17,958 nt of DNA from Fibrobacterales bacterium (GTDB lineage: Bacteria > Fibrobacterota > Fibrobacteria > Fibrobacterales > Fibrobacteraceae). Position 1 is the first letter of the stretch. Each line of letters opens with the position of its first letter. The stretch lies in contig BNUP01000038.1 in assembly GCA_025997455.1 (NCBI GenBank), forward strand, positions 1 through 17,958, in the 5' to 3' direction. Below are positions 6,883 to 14,319 of this stretch, piece by piece. The translations under genes were made by a program, and so were the position numbers. The notes beneath the pieces are model-generated. The model made no database searches and was not told the DNA's origin. It saw only the letters and a list, made by a program, of their open reading frames with translations.

Positions 6883-8598
6883 ATGAATTTCACTTCCCTC
6901 TTACTTGTGGCAATTATGGTAACTGCGGCATTCGCACAAAATCACGGCACGCAAATTGGCGGCTTTGGCAGTAATTTGAACCAACTCGGCTTTGGAGAAA
7001 AGGCGAAAAAAGTTTTGGTGTATAAAGGAATTGAAACGGCTGATGTGGAAATTCGCGACTTAACAACAGAAAAAACCGTGCTCACCGCAAAATTGAGCGA
7101 TGCGGAAGTTTGGGAGTTTAGCGGAGAATCGGTGCGAAAGGCAGATTTTTCGGGATTGAATAAAGCGGGTGTTTATGCGGCTTATTTGGGCGGTCGAAGA
7201 ATTTCGGATAACATTGTGGTGAATAATAATGTGTATAAAGATTTGTTCGAGGCATCGTTAAAATGGTTTTATTATCAGCGGTCATCTACTGCACTGCCTT
7301 CGCAATATGCTGGAAAATGGGCGCGTGCAGCGGGGCATCCGGATACGAAAGTTTCTTTTTATCCGCCGAGTGAAAAGCCCGAAAATTGGACTATTTCAAG
7401 TCCTAAAGGTTGGTATGATGCGGGTGATTACGGAAAATATATTGTGAATAGCGGAATTTCTGTTTTTACAATTTTAGAACTCTACGAGCACTTCCCAAAC
7501 GCTCTCAAAAAATTTTCGCTGAATATTCCCGAAAGCAAAAGTAAAACACCGGATATTTTAGAAGAGGTTCGCTGGAATTTGGATTGGATGCTTACGATGC
7601 AAGATAGCGACGGCGGCGTTTATCACAAACTCACAACCGTGAGATTTAGCGGGCACGATATGCCCGAAACAGATTTGGCAGAGCGGGTTGTGGTTATGAA
7701 AACTACTGCTGCAACGCTGAATTTTGCGGCAATTTTGGCGCAGGCGAGCAGAATTTATAAACCCTTTGATGCGGCATTTTCGCAAAAAGCACTTGCAGCG
7801 GCGGAGAAGGCGTTTGATTGGTCGCGAAAAAATCCCGTGATTCTTTTTAAGCAACCCGACGGAATGAATACCGGACAATACAACCCCGGAGATGAAACCG
7901 CAAAAGACGAAACTCTGTGGGCGGCAACCGAACTTTATGCAGCCACAAAAAAGAAGGAATATTTGGATGTTGTAAGTTCAATTCCCTTCACTTCAAATTC
8001 GCCGTGGTGGGGTGATGTGAATTTTTTGGCTGTGTATAGAATGGCTGGACTTGGCGGAACGGTTTCAAAAGCAGCACGGGATACTCTGCTCGGACTTGCA
8101 AATTTTATCGCGGAGACAACCGAAAAATCTCCTTATGAATTGCCCGTTATGAAATGGAATTTTGTTTGGGGTTCAAACTCGGCTGTGGCAAATAACGGAA
8201 TTGTTTTGCTGCACGCTTATTATTTAACTAAAAATGTAAAATATTTGAACGCCGCTCAACGCGCACTCGATTACCTCTTGGGTGCAAATCCGCTTTCTAT
8301 GAGTTTCGTTACGGGTTATGGCAACAGAACACCCGCATTTCCGCATCACAGACCGTCTGAAGGCGACGAAATCACCGACCCCGTTCCCGGAATGTTGGTA
8401 GGAGGTCCGCACGAGGGCGGGCAAGATATAAAGCCGAACGGTCGTTGCGATGATTATTTGCAAAAAGGAAAACCCGCTCTTTGCTATGTAGATGATGTTT
8501 GCAGTTATGCTACAAACGAAGTGGCAATAAATTGGAATGCACCGCTCGTGTATTTATCGGGTGCTTTGCATTTCTTGAATCTCGGCGAATTTCCGTAG
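6883..8598 (+). CDS. secreted GH9 cellulase (endoglucanase) with N-terminal Ig-like domain
   Basis: A 571-residue exported glycoside hydrolase that cleaves beta-1,4-glucan with inversion. The signal peptide is about 1-19 (cleavage after AFA; the n-region lacks a lysine or arginine). An Ig-like CelD_N-type domain covers about 25-115 and the GH9 (alpha/alpha)6 barrel about 118-565. Catalytic features are Asp179 and Asp182 in GWYDAGDYGKY (Asp182 being the expected base), the His/Arg signature HHR at 488-490 after SFVTGYGN, and the acid Glu546 in SYATNEVAINWNAP. No carbohydrate-binding module or sorting tail is present, so it should end up periplasmic or be released. The start lies 6 nt after a -10-like box. 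The last 45 nt overlap the facing methyltransferase gene. Confidence 0.95.
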   Translation: MNFTSLLLVAIMVTAAFAQNHGTQIGGFGSNLNQLGFGEKAKKVLVYKGIETADVEIRDLTTEKTVLTAKLSDAEVWEFSGESVRKADFSGLNKAGVYAAYLGGRRISDNIVVNNNVYKDLFEASLKWFYYQRSSTALPSQYAGKWARAAGHPDTKVSFYPPSEKPENWTISSPKGWYDAGDYGKYIVNSGISVFTILELYEHFPNALKKFSLNIPESKSKTPDILEEVRWNLDWMLTMQDSDGGVYHKLTTVRFSGHDMPETDLAERVVVMKTTAATLNFAAILAQASRIYKPFDAAFSQKALAAAEKAFDWSRKNPVILFKQPDGMNTGQYNPGDETAKDETLWAATELYAATKKKEYLDVVSSIPFTSNSPWWGDVNFLAVYRMAGLGGTVSKAARDTLLGLANFIAETTEKSPYELPVMKWNFVWGSNSAVANNGIVLLHAYYLTKNVKYLNAAQRALDYLLGANPLSMSFVTGYGNRTPAFPHHRPSEGDEITDPVPGMLVGGPHEGGQDIKPNGRCDDYLQKGKPALCYVDDVCSYATNEVAINWNAPLVYLSGALHFLNLGEFP

Positions 8599-9792
8599 GT
8601 ATGGAATACTCGGCATTGCCAAAATAGCCCGTTTTTCTCCCATAATTCTCGTGTAAAAAAGCACAAATTCATTTTCGCCTTTTGGGGCGAGCCGCTTTAT
8701 CTCTTGTTCTGGAACAACTTCCACGCCTCTTTTTTTGAGCGTGATTTTTCCCGCGTTGTGTTTTTTTAACATCGTTTTAACCGCACCTGTAGAAAGCCCG
8801 CTTTGGTCTATTATCCTATATGCGGAAAAGCCGTTTTTTTGCGAAGTCGGCGAAGTAGAAATCGGAGCATCGCCCGAAAGATACGCGAGGGAACTATCTA
8901 TTTGCCATAATCCGAATTTATGCGCCTCACTTAAAAAAAGATGACTGCGAACTAAAACGGGATTAGGCTCAAAAATAAACGCTCCAAGATTTTTAACTTT
9001 TAAGTTAATAAAAGAGAGTTCCGTTTTTGGAAATTGCCATTTATATACATCACCATTTACTATTGAAACCGCGTGAATATTTCCGATATTATTTTTGGGT
9101 AATTCGCTAAATCGCCCACTTAACAAATTCGCATTAAAAATCGCCAAACACTCTCTGCAATCATTTGCTCCGCCCAAATACACAACTTCACTATTTAACG
9201 GCAGTTCGCTTTCCGGAAAAGCAGGCGGTAATTTTATCATTCCCCCCGCATATTTTTTTGAGACTTCCAAAACGCTTTCAAACGGAGGATTTAACCCTAT
9301 TCGTTTATCGCTGCCTGCATTTCTGCGAGCCGGGTCTATGCAAAAAAAATCACCGCCTTTATATTCCAATGCATTTTGAACAATCGCTTTATTCGTTAGT
9401 CCCAGACGGCACATATTTTCGTTAAAAAATGCAACTCGATTTTCGTCAATATCAACTCCAATCGAATGAACGGAATCGCGAATAAAAAAACTATCCCCGC
9501 CCATTCCGCAACACAAATCCGCAACTTCCACACCGCTTGCCCACAATGAAGATTTCCACTGCGAAATGTCTTTTGCCGTTGCCTGCTCAAATGCAAGGCG
9601 GTCGCACACGGCATCAAAGCCGAATTTTTCACGCACCTTCGGTAAAATATTTATATACTGCATAAATAAATTTCGTTCATCGGCGTTCATTATTTTTGAT
9701 AATTTTTCTGCGAGTAATAATTGATTATTGCGGTAAGGAAAAAATTCCTCTATAAGTTTTTGATCGGTTAAAATCATAGCAGGCTCTGCCAC
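8554..9792 (-). CDS. class I SAM-dependent methyltransferase with THUMP-like C-terminal domain
   Basis: A 412-residue putative methyltransferase. An N-terminal helical region (1-85) precedes the Rossmann domain with SAM motif I ADLCCGMGGDS (91-101), acidic loop GVDIDENR (112-119) and the IDPARR motif (152-157), which in this family replaces the NPPY-type catalytic loop. The C-terminal part, with ITLKKRG and LAPKGENEFVLFYTR, resembles the THUMP_like domain of uncharacterised bacterial methyltransferases. An RNA substrate is likely but not shown. The GTG at 9792 starts 1 nt after the stop codon of the PorV-like gene, and an ATG at 9777 is an alternative, so the two are cotranscribed. Its 3' end overlaps the convergent GH9 gene by 45 bp. 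Confidence 0.85.
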   Translation of the reverse strand: MAEPAMILTDQKLIEEFFPYRNNQLLLAEKLSKIMNADERNLFMQYINILPKVREKFGFDAVCDRLAFEQATAKDISQWKSSLWASGVEVADLCCGMGGDSFFIRDSVHSIGVDIDENRVAFFNENMCRLGLTNKAIVQNALEYKGGDFFCIDPARRNAGSDKRIGLNPPFESVLEVSKKYAGGMIKLPPAFPESELPLNSEVVYLGGANDCRECLAIFNANLLSGRFSELPKNNIGNIHAVSIVNGDVYKWQFPKTELSFINLKVKNLGAFIFEPNPVLVRSHLFLSEAHKFGLWQIDSSLAYLSGDAPISTSPTSQKNGFSAYRIIDQSGLSTGAVKTMLKKHNAGKITLKKRGVEVVPEQEIKRLAPKGENEFVLFYTRIMGEKRAILAMPSIPYLRKFAEIQEMQSTR

Positions 9793-9793
9793 A

Positions 9794-10696
9794 CTAAAAT
9801 CTCGCTCTTAATCCAAGTGAAAAGGGATAGGCAAAATCGACCGATAAAGTTTTCTCGCCAACGCTAAAATTGTAGCCCGCACCTGCGGAAATTTCTTTGC
9901 CGTCAAGCCCGCACCTCAAATTGAGTTCGTGCCAAACCGCCCACTCAAAACCCGCGTGCCCTTTGAAAATGTGCCAATCCGGATCAAAGACAAAAAGAGT
10001 ATCGGCAGTTTGATAACTGACAAGTGCGAGTGAAACGGAGGCGGGTTTGCGAAGTAGAAAATTTCTGTGAGTGATACCGAGTTCAAAAGTTTTCGGTCGC
10101 AAATAGAGTTCTGCGGATTGTGAAATATCGCCGCTCGAATTGCGTTGCCACGCCGCAGATAATCGCGAATTGAAACCGAGATTTCGCACTTGCAAAGATG
10201 ACTGCCATTTTGCATTCCAATAGCGATACCAACCTAAATCAAAGGAAAGAGGACTTTGATATTTATTTGAGAGTATGGAGAGTGAAACTCCAATTCCGTT
10301 TAAGCGATTTAAGCGATAGCCGAGTCCCGCATATCCGAGAATGTCGTCTTCCGTGTTTTCTTTTTCGTTTTCTCTGTAGAGTGCCGCAAAACCCACGCTA
10401 AGCCGCCCGCCAAATCCCCAATCGATGCCAAATGCACCGAATTTATCCGCACTGCCGAGCGGGTCGTCTATTTTGCCGTTCAATGAAACCGCCAAATCAT
10501 TTTTGAACGCGAGCATTGCAGGATTCCAAAACACCGCAACAAATGCACTCGTATCCGAACCCGCTGCTTTACCCATTGCAATTTCTCGTGCACCTGCACC
10601 GACCAATTCCGTTGCGTTATCCATATCTCCAAGCGATGCCCGTTTATCGGCAAAGGAAAAAACCGCAGAAAAAAGAAGAATAAAAAAGAATGGCAC
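9794..10696 (-). CDS. PorV/UPF0164-like outer-membrane beta-barrel protein
   Basis: About 300 residues from the preferred GTG start. A signal peptide (MPFFFILLFSAVFSFA) is followed by a segment typical of PorV/PorQ or UPF0164 proteins: GAGAREIAMGKAAGSDTSA, then VFWNPAML. Alternating hydrophobic strands follow, ending in LGLRARF with a terminal Phe as in outer-membrane barrels. The frame is open up to a GTG at 10867, but the extra 57 residues are a translation of a CCCYACA heptad repeat (TPYTPHPTPYTP) and would bury the signal peptide. The TACCTT box also sits 6 nt before 10696. PorV-type proteins act in type IX secretion in Bacteroidota; whether that applies here is unknown. First gene of a two-gene operon. 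Confidence 0.82.
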   Translation of the reverse strand: MPFFFILLFSAVFSFADKRASLGDMDNATELVGAGAREIAMGKAAGSDTSAFVAVFWNPAMLAFKNDLAVSLNGKIDDPLGSADKFGAFGIDWGFGGRLSVGFAALYRENEKENTEDDILGYAGLGYRLNRLNGIGVSLSILSNKYQSPLSFDLGWYRYWNAKWQSSLQVRNLGFNSRLSAAWQRNSSGDISQSAELYLRPKTFELGITHRNFLLRKPASVSLALVSYQTADTLFVFDPDWHIFKGHAGFEWAVWHELNLRCGLDGKEISAGAGYNFSVGEKTLSVDFAYPFSLGLRARF

Positions 10697-10708
10697 GGAG
10701 GGAAGGTA
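10697..10708 (-). promoter_or_regulatory. leaderless-type -10 box of the PorV-like operon
   Basis: On the minus strand TTTTCTACCTTCCCTCC precedes the GTG. TACCTT (10708-10703) ends 6 nt before the start codon at 10696. There is no Shine-Dalgarno. It is preceded by the heptad tract at 10712-10790. Confidence 0.45.
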
Positions 10709-10711
10709 GAA

Positions 10712-10790
10712 AAGTGGGGTGTAGGGTGTGGGGTGTGGCGTGTAGGGTGTGGGGAATAGAGTGTAAAGTTGAAAGTTGGGAGTAAAGTTT
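10712..10790 (-). repeat. CCCYACA heptad tract upstream of the PorV-like gene
   Basis: In the minus sense six consecutive 7-nt units (CCCCACA, CCCTACA, CGCCACA, CCCCACA, CCCTACA, CCCCACT; 10754-10713) follow an ACTTTCAACTTTACACTC block. The plus strand carries six G-runs of 2-4 G and could form a G-quadruplex (10715-10754). The tract is open in the PorV frame by chance of its composition. It matches the rpn upstream tract unit for unit. Confidence 0.7.
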
Positions 10791-10793
10791 GTA

Positions 10794-10815
10794 GGGGCGT
10801 GGTTTTTAACCCGCC
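10794..10815. repeat. dispersed GC hairpin family, copy R2
   Basis: GTAGGGGCG opens the repeat as in other copies. The arms GGGCG-GGTT and AACC-CGCCC pair around TTT with one bulged T, followed by CTTTT. It is a diverged member of the family at 4147, 11972, 14401 and 14431, where the stem is kept but its sequence has changed. Confidence 0.6.
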
Positions 10816-10928
10816 CTTTTAGAATTGCAAGGGGAAATGATGGATTTTTTTTGGGGGCGCTCGGCACACACCGAGTTCCCTTGTTAATTTACTCTGCATT
10901 GCTAAGGGCAGGTTTTCTGCCATAGTTT

Positions 10929-11054
10929 ATACAGATTATCTCAGGTTTCTTTTTAACACTCTAACTTACGAGTGCTAAAGCACTCTCTCTCCGAAAGCCA
11001 AACTCTTGGCTTTCAGTATCACAACTCCTTTTTAATTGGGCGGCTATACTTATT
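10929..11054 (+). repeat. split copy of the TACAGATTATC...TATACTTATT repeat
   Basis: The left part (10929-10955, ATACAGATTATC...TTTCTTTTT) and right part (11017-11054, TATCACAACTCCTTTTT then AATTGGGCGGC and TATACTTATT) match the two direct repeats at 15656-15761. Between them, instead of the repeat middle, lie the GAGTGC and GAAAGCCAA hairpins. It looks like the same two-unit array with its centre replaced. Confidence 0.6.
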
Positions 11055-11118
11055 GCCGTCGTCTCTAAAAACTCAAATCTGTGGAATTGTGTTACAAAGG
11101 GAGTTTTTAGAGGTTTCC
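11055..11118 (+). mobile_element. MITE-like element, partial copy B (right end only)
   Basis: GCCGTCGTCTCTAAAAACTC through GAGTTTTTAGAGGTTTCC matches the right third of copies A and D, with the terminal hairpin at 11063-11112. The left end of the element is absent. In its place is the GGGCGGCTATACTTATT end of the other repeat family, joined directly to GCCGTCG, so this is a truncated or recombinant copy. Confidence 0.7.
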
Positions 11119-11206
11119 TTCAGCACAAAAGTAGATGATATATTAGAAGATATTGCAAATGCATAGAGTTGCCGTTATTGGACAGGAGCGGAGAATAATC
11201 GTGTTT

Positions 11207-12952
11207 TCACAACCCGACTTTTCCAATAAACGAGAAACGGGGCTTAAAGCCGTTGCGGAGTTCGCCGTTTAAGGGGAATGAAATATCTAAATGGACGACT
11301 TTGCTCTGCACCGATTTTGAAGAGGAAACGCGGAGACCCAAACCCGCCTCGTATTGCAAATTGCGGGGTTCAAAAGCGCGAAGTCTGTCGGTTGCCTCGC
11401 CCGCTGTGGCGAAAATTGCAAAAGAGGGAATTTGAGTCAGGATTTCAAAGTTTGGAAAATATCGCTGTTCAACTTTGAATATAAAGGTGTTTTCGCCGGC
11501 TAAATAATGCGACGGAAAGCCGGGGAAGGCGTTGTTTGCATCTAAATATAACAGGTGGAGATAGTCGGTTTTTTGCCAAGAATCAATTTGAAAATTTAAG
11601 ACGGAAGATAGTTTGAGATTCGGTTTGTAAATATATTCGCCGAAAAGATTGTTTGACATATTATTGATTGTGTCGTTATAGTAAAATGAATTTTTGCCTT
11701 TTAAGTAAAAATTATGTTTTGGCGTGCCGAGTGATAAATTTATTGCGTGTTCAAAATAAAAATCTCTGTTTCCTGCATTTAACTGTTCAAAATTCTTAGA
11801 AATTTTTGTTTCTAAATAATAACCTCTTTCTAAATCTTCTGCCCATTTTACTTTGTGAAGGTTGTAGCGTTTTTGCAGATGAATGCGAGAGATTGCAAAA
11901 GAGATACCGAGTCTGGAGTCTTGTAAATTCGGTGAGACGAAAGAGGAGGGGGTAGCGGAAAACGCGTGTAGGGGCGACCCTATGTTGTCGCCCGCTATGT
12001 GCGGTTGCAGCGAGGGGGAGACTTCCCCCCCCCAAATTTTGTGAAAGTTATATGAGGCACCCAAATATGTTTTGAAGTGAGTTCCGCCGAAAGACCTTCG
12101 CAGGTTGAATTCCAAAGAATCCTCTTTTAGGTTTTCTGTCGTGTAAATTGGCGTGGGATTTTTGCTTTCGTAAAAATTTTCTTTGCGTTTAGACCAGAGG
12201 AGGTTTGTGTTGTATGCCCACCCGTTTTTTGCACGGGAGATGAACGGATAGGCGAGACCGATACTGCGTGAGTAGCCGTCTGAATTTTCGCTCCATAAAA
12301 AGTTGAATGAGTGATGCGGGAAAATAAAATCGCCGCTTTGATATAGTAAATATTTTTGGTCGCGGTCTTCTTGGTGTTCAAAGAAAAAACCTACGGTGTG
12401 TCCAAATCCGAGCAGGTTGTTTTCGATAAGCCCAATTGACCAAAGCCATTCTTCGCCGGGTTTGCCGAGATTGAATGCGGGGGAAAAAGTCCAGTTGTCG
12501 CTTGTGGTAATGTAGAGGGCAGTTTCATTTTCGGCGTTATTTTCGGTGTTTTGTGCGGCAGATATAATTTCTATTTTTGCATCTGATAAATATGTGAGCG
12601 AGCGCAAATTTTTTTCCGCTTCTTGAATTTCTGCAATGGAGACGGTGTCGCCGATTTCAAACGGCAGTCGCGCACGAATGATACTCTCTCTTGTTTCTAT
12701 GTGAAAATAATTTCCAAATTCATAGAGTTTTTTTTCATACGGAGAGTGGGTGGCGGCATCGTCAAAAACATCACCCGGAGTTATGTAAATTTGCGATATA
12801 ATAATGCGGTCGGTGGTTCCGGCGGCGGCAGGGGCAAATTGTGCGGCGGCAGGTGCGGTATGGACAGGCACGGGTTCGCTTGCAAACGCAACTGGTTCAT
12901 CTGCAACCGCAACGAAAAACACAAAAAAAATAAAGGGAAAAAATTTTAGCAT
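11207..12952 (-). CDS. BamA/TamA-like (Omp85 superfamily) outer-membrane protein
   Basis: A 581-residue exported protein. The signal peptide is about 1-25 (MLKFFPFIFFVFFVAVAD, cleavage near AFA). One POTRA-like domain lies at about 49-152 (RIIISQIYITPG...LPFEIGDTVSIAEIQEAEKNLRSL), followed by a long barrel of alternating strands. YLAGENTFIFKVEQRYFP near the end resembles the Omp85 strand after the RGF loop, and GLGLRVSSSK then LDISFPLN resembles the last strands. A canonical RGF/RGY motif is not obvious. The ATG is 8 nt from the bioA stop codon, so the gene is probably cotranscribed with bioA. Two oddities fall close together: a 9-G run (12025-12033, residues 307-310) and an in-frame dispersed hairpin at 11972-11993. 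Assembly factor or other role is undetermined. Confidence 0.85.
   Translation of the reverse strand: MLKFFPFIFFVFFVAVADEPVAFASEPVPVHTAPAAAQFAPAAAGTTDRIIISQIYITPGDVFDDAATHSPYEKKLYEFGNYFHIETRESIIRARLPFEIGDTVSIAEIQEAEKNLRSLTYLSDAKIEIISAAQNTENNAENETALYITTSDNWTFSPAFNLGKPGEEWLWSIGLIENNLLGFGHTVGFFFEHQEDRDQKYLLYQSGDFIFPHHSFNFLWSENSDGYSRSIGLAYPFISRAKNGWAYNTNLLWSKRKENFYESKNPTPIYTTENLKEDSLEFNLRRSFGGTHFKTYLGASYNFHKIWGGEVSPSLQPHIAGDNIGSPLHAFSATPSSFVSPNLQDSRLGISFAISRIHLQKRYNLHKVKWAEDLERGYYLETKISKNFEQLNAGNRDFYFEHAINLSLGTPKHNFYLKGKNSFYYNDTINNMSNNLFGEYIYKPNLKLSSVLNFQIDSWQKTDYLHLLYLDANNAFPGFPSHYLAGENTFIFKVEQRYFPNFEILTQIPSFAIFATAGEATDRLRAFEPRNLQYEAGLGLRVSSSKSVQSKVVHLDISFPLNGELRNGFKPRFSFIGKVGL
11972..11993 (-). 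repeat. dispersed GC hairpin, copy R3, in frame inside a coding gene
   Basis: GTAGGGGCGACCC opens the copy. The arms GGGCGAC and GTCGCCC pair around CCTATGTT. It is read through in the BamA/TamA-like gene as AGDNIGSPL (about residues 320-328) without breaking the frame. The intergenic relatives at 4147 and 14431 show it is a transferable element and not native barrel sequence. Confidence 0.7.
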
Positions 12953-12960
12953 TTTATTTC

Positions 12961-14319
12961 TTAACGCTTTTTATTCAGTATAGGTTCGCCGTCGCCTCTA
13001 AAAGTTTCGGTCTTACGAAATCGCGATTCGGTTTTAGATGTTTCTTTTTGAATAAAAAAATCTTTCATTGTTTTGCACACTTTTCGCAGTTCGCTTTCCG
13101 TGATTATATAAGGCGGTGTTGTGTAGACAACTTTTAGAAATGGGCGCAACCAAACTCCCCGTTTGGCGGCAAATTCCTGAATGCCGTTGTGGTCGCTTTC
13201 GTTTTCGGTTTCTATAACTCCGCACGCACCGAGAACTCTGCATTCTTTAACGCCTTTTGCCTTAAAATTTAATAATTCGTCAGTTAATATTTTATTTATT
13301 TTTGCAATTTTTTCGAGGTAGTTTTCGCGTTCAAAAATTTGTATGGATGCAAGTGCGGCGGAGCACGCAAGAGCATTTCCCATAAATGTAGGTCCGTGCA
13401 TAAATGCTTTTTCGTAGGCGTTTCCGAGAAAGGAATTGTAAATTTTTTCGGTGGCGAGTGTGGCGGAAAGCCCCAAATAACCTGCGGTTAAACCTTTGCC
13501 GAGAACCATAATATCGGGTATTATTTTTGTTTTGCCTTTTGCCGCTTGTTCCACCGCAAACATATTTCCTGTTCTGCCAAAGCCCGTGGCTACTTCATCG
13601 GCTATCCATAAAACATTGTATTTATTGCAGAGTTCGCGAATGCCACGCAAAAATTCTGGCGGGTAAAAATTGAATCCTCCCGCACCCTGCAAAAGCGGTT
13701 CGCAAACAAATGCCGCGATTTCTTCTGCGTGCATTTTGAAGAGGTTTTCCATTTTGTTTAAGGATGCATTGCAACCCGCAAGGTCGGTGAATCCTATTGG
13801 CGGATTTATGAAATATTGCCAAGGTAAATAACCCTTAAATAAATGGTGCATTCCCTCTTTCGGATCGCTTATTGACATTACGCCCGTTGTATCGCCGTGA
13901 TAACCTTTGTAGAGACTGGCGAATCTGTATTTTTTTACAGTGCCGTCTTTTGATGAATTATTTTTCCAATATTGCACAGCCATTTTCATAGCGACTTCCA
14001 TTCCAACCGAACCGCTGTCTGCAAAAAAAACATAGTCTAAACCTTTCGGGGTTATTCTCACTAATTCCTCTGCCAATTTTTCCGCCGCGTTGTGCGTTAA
14101 ACCTCCGAGCATTATGTGTGCAAATTTTTTTAATTGCTTATCTATTGCCGCGTTAATTTTCGGGTGATTGTAGCCGTGAATTACGCACCACCAACTTGAA
14201 ATTGCATCTATAAGTTCCCTTCCGTTTTCCGTTTTCAATTTCACGCCTTGTGCACTTTTTATATTGAGCGGTGGCGGCATTGTTTGCATTTGTGCGTATG
14301 GAAACCAAAGGGGGGACAT
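12961..14319 (-). CDS. bioA: adenosylmethionine-8-amino-7-oxononanoate aminotransferase (BioA)
   Basis: Cytosolic PLP enzyme of biotin synthesis that converts 7-keto-8-aminopelargonate to 7,8-diaminopelargonate with S-adenosylmethionine as amino donor. From the preferred ATG at 14319 it has 452 residues: N-terminal WFPYAQM, AISSWWCVIHGYNHP, FADSGSVGMEVAMKMAVQYW, YKGYHGDTTGVMS, IADEVATGFGRTG, the PLP lysine Lys275 in VLGKGLTAGY, and FMHGPTFMGNALAC. The order and spacing match E. coli BioA, whose PLP lysine is Lys274. The frame is open to 14409, but the extra residues are repeat DNA. The last 26 or so residues (TSKTESRFRKTE...NKKR) exceed the family and derive from a decayed MITE. No other bio gene is nearby. 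First gene of an operon with the BamA/TamA-like gene. Confidence 0.95.
   Translation of the reverse strand: MSPLWFPYAQMQTMPPPLNIKSAQGVKLKTENGRELIDAISSWWCVIHGYNHPKINAAIDKQLKKFAHIMLGGLTHNAAEKLAEELVRITPKGLDYVFFADSGSVGMEVAMKMAVQYWKNNSSKDGTVKKYRFASLYKGYHGDTTGVMSISDPKEGMHHLFKGYLPWQYFINPPIGFTDLAGCNASLNKMENLFKMHAEEIAAFVCEPLLQGAGGFNFYPPEFLRGIRELCNKYNVLWIADEVATGFGRTGNMFAVEQAAKGKTKIIPDIMVLGKGLTAGYLGLSATLATEKIYNSFLGNAYEKAFMHGPTFMGNALACSAALASIQIFERENYLEKIAKINKILTDELLNFKAKGVKECRVLGACGVIETENESDHNGIQEFAAKRGVWLRPFLKVVYTTPPYIITESELRKVCKTMKDFFIQKETSKTESRFRKTETFRGDGEPILNKKR
12983..13040 (+). mobile_element. decayed MITE fragment E forming the 3' end of bioA
   Basis: GGTTCGCCGTCGCCTCTAAA matches the centre-to-right part of copies C and D (GGTTCGCCGTCGTCTCTAAA in C). 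The weak partner arm CGGTTTTAGATGTTTC sits at 13030-13045. The left third is absent. In the minus frame it encodes FRKTETFRGDGEP; the same frame of copy C reads FSKTGVFRDDGEP, so the likeness extends to the peptide level. Confidence 0.6.

Larger units (their letters stand above)
10816..11206. other. gene-free gap filled with hairpins and repeats
   Basis: No gene is recognised between the PorV-like upstream region and the 3' end of the BamA/TamA-like gene. The stretch holds small stems CTCGG/CCGAG (10860-10875), GGCAG/CTGCC (10907-10921), GAGTGC/GCACTC with loop TAAA (10970-10985) and GAAAGCCAA/TTGGCTTTC (10993-11014). It also holds a split copy of the TACAGATTATC repeat and a MITE end (copy B). 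From 11119 to 11166 a short plus-strand reading ends VDDILEDIANA-stop, which may be a gene remnant or chance. No clear terminator follows the BamA/TamA-like gene. Confidence 0.55.

Noticed and set aside
10715..10754. G-quadruplex as the function of the G-rich strand
   Set aside because: G-runs are present, but the sister tracts at gyrB and cheB (CTYTACT) have no G-runs on either strand, so a quadruplex cannot explain the whole family.
10972..11166. Plus-strand ORF of 64 residues
   Set aside because: Most of it translates hairpins and the MITE end; no start signal. Only its last residues might be a remnant.
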